The position numbers were made by a program, and so were the translations under genes. 64,000 bases of DNA from Desulfococcaceae bacterium (GTDB lineage: Bacteria > Desulfobacterota > Desulfobacteria > Desulfobacterales > Desulfosalsimonadaceae), in contig JAQYVU010000010.1 of the NCBI GenBank assembly GCA_030145385.1, positions 1 through 64,000 of the forward strand, written 5' to 3'. The notes beneath the pieces were generated by a model. It ran no database searches and had not been told where the DNA came from. It saw only the letters and a program-made list of their open reading frames with translations. Shown piece after piece: positions 63,293 through 64,000 of this stretch (position 1 is the stretch's first letter; each line of letters begins with the position of its first letter).

Positions 63293-64000
63293 ATGCCCCT
63301 GCAAAATTATCTCATGAAAAATCAGAAATGGCCAAAACAGCAAAGCCGGATAGATCGAATAATTTTTTGGGGAATAGCCCTTATTCTGATATTTGCGCCT
63401 CTTGCTTTTGGCTCTGTTCACGTGTGGGCATACACCTTTATCGAGTTAACCATTTTCTGCCTTATTCTCTTATATATCATAGACCGTTTTGCTATTTCCC
63501 GTTCCGATAGCTTCGGATGGATAAAAACACCGGTAAACCTGTTCATTATTCTTTTTTTGGGTTTAATGATTCTTCAAATAACCCCTCTTCCAGTCTTTAT
63601 TGTCAAACTGATTTCTCCGCAGACATATGCAGATAAAATGAAAATAGTTGCATTGTTCAACATGGGAAACGGCCCAACAAGCTTTAACCCATCATGGATG
63701 CAAATTGCCTATTATGCTCATCCGGTTGTTATTGAAGGACTTAAAGTTTTGGCCTATGCCGGAATGTTTTTTCTTTCAGTAAATATTATTCAGACCAAAA
63801 AACAAACAAACACGATTATCTATATTTTAATTGCTCTGGGTGTCTTTGAATCCGTTTATGCGATTTACCAGGTCTTTGGCGATGACCCTAAAGTCTGGTG
63901 GTGGGAGAGTCGGTTCGGCATTTTAGGAAGAGGCAGCGGCACCTATATCGGGTCAAATCATTTTGCCGGATACATGGAGATGATAATTCCACTGACTTTC
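63293..64000 (+). CDS. O-antigen ligase/polymerase-like membrane protein, 3' end outside window
   Basis: An open frame of 236 codons running off the window end without a stop. It begins MPLQNYLMKNQKWP directly after an in-frame TAA. It contains several hydrophobic helices (IALILIFAPLAFGSVHVWAY, FIILFLGLMILQI) and the loop GRGSGTYIGSNHFAGYMEM, typical of WaaL/Wzy-like O-antigen ligase proteins (N-H-F-A-G-Y-x-E-M). The start could be the second ATG (63314). It is a second polymerase/ligase candidate for this locus besides 57127-58506. Confidence 0.82.
   Translation, partial: MPLQNYLMKNQKWPKQQSRIDRIIFWGIALILIFAPLAFGSVHVWAYTFIELTIFCLILLYIIDRFAISRSDSFGWIKTPVNLFIILFLGLMILQITPLPVFIVKLISPQTYADKMKIVALFNMGNGPTSFNPSWMQIAYYAHPVVIEGLKVLAYAGMFFLSVNIIQTKKQTNTIIYILIALGVFESVYAIYQVFGDDPKVWWWESRFGILGRGSGTYIGSNHFAGYMEMIIPLTF

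Noticed and set aside
63268-63510. An 80-residue open frame near the window end
   Set aside because: It is a shifted frame over the start of the membrane protein at 63293, whose translation shows proper helices and the O-antigen ligase loop.

Overview
The window looks like a chromosome segment of a sulfate-reducing deltaproteobacterium (Desulfobacterales type). It carries a complete dsrMKJOP operon (12.2-17.1 kb), a small assimilatory-type sulfite reductase, and the rplU-rpmA-obgE-proB / nadD-rsfS-gpmI gene order familiar from Deltaproteobacteria. No species can be assigned from the sequence alone.

Layout. 0-0.55 kb: two tRNA-Ser genes and a palindromic repeat. 0.85-5.4 kb: two unknown or zinc-ribbon genes, convergent with a HEAT-repeat protein and a cyclic-nucleotide/PilZ sensor. 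5.5-12 kb: housekeeping operons on the minus strand. 12.1-17.9 kb: dsrMKJOP, led by an RsbRD-like regulator gene. 18-22.7 kb: asnS, sulfite reductase, an exonuclease, a GpsA-like dehydrogenase and a truncated vapB, separated by dispersed palindromic elements.

22.7-46.8 kb is the most unusual part. It holds six large secreted proteins whose N-terminal parts are unrelated except for one paralogous pair: a C39-like papain-fold peptidase, a 2030-residue TolB/FG-GAP/Calx-beta/BACON mosaic, a parallel beta-helix, a secreted Ntn-hydrolase, and two lectin-like paralogues. All six end in the same repeat domain of 8 or 9 units of about 37 residues (L-V-V-D-F-G-x-G-R-G-I-Y-x-Y-D-G...W-x-K-L-S-G-W-D...M-x-x-W). 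The strand order predicts a velcro-closed beta-propeller. A seventh gene, a lipoprotein with about 18 thrombospondin type-3 calcium repeats, is followed in frame by a decayed single unit of the same domain. I know no established name for this domain. The cluster looks like a locally expanding set of matrix, adhesion or enzyme proteins sharing one terminal module.

46.9-64 kb is an exopolysaccharide or O-antigen-like locus: an STN-like periplasmic protein, a Wzx flippase, a double methyltransferase, an asparagine-synthase-like enzyme, four GT4 glycosyltransferases, two Wzy/ligase-type membrane proteins (one cut by the window end), a sulfotransferase, an SDR epimerase, a WecG/TagA transferase and a polyprenyl-phosphate sugar transferase that would start the repeat unit. 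The sulfotransferase suggests a sulfated glycan. The adjacent propeller proteins could bind or modify that glycan, but this is inference from position only.
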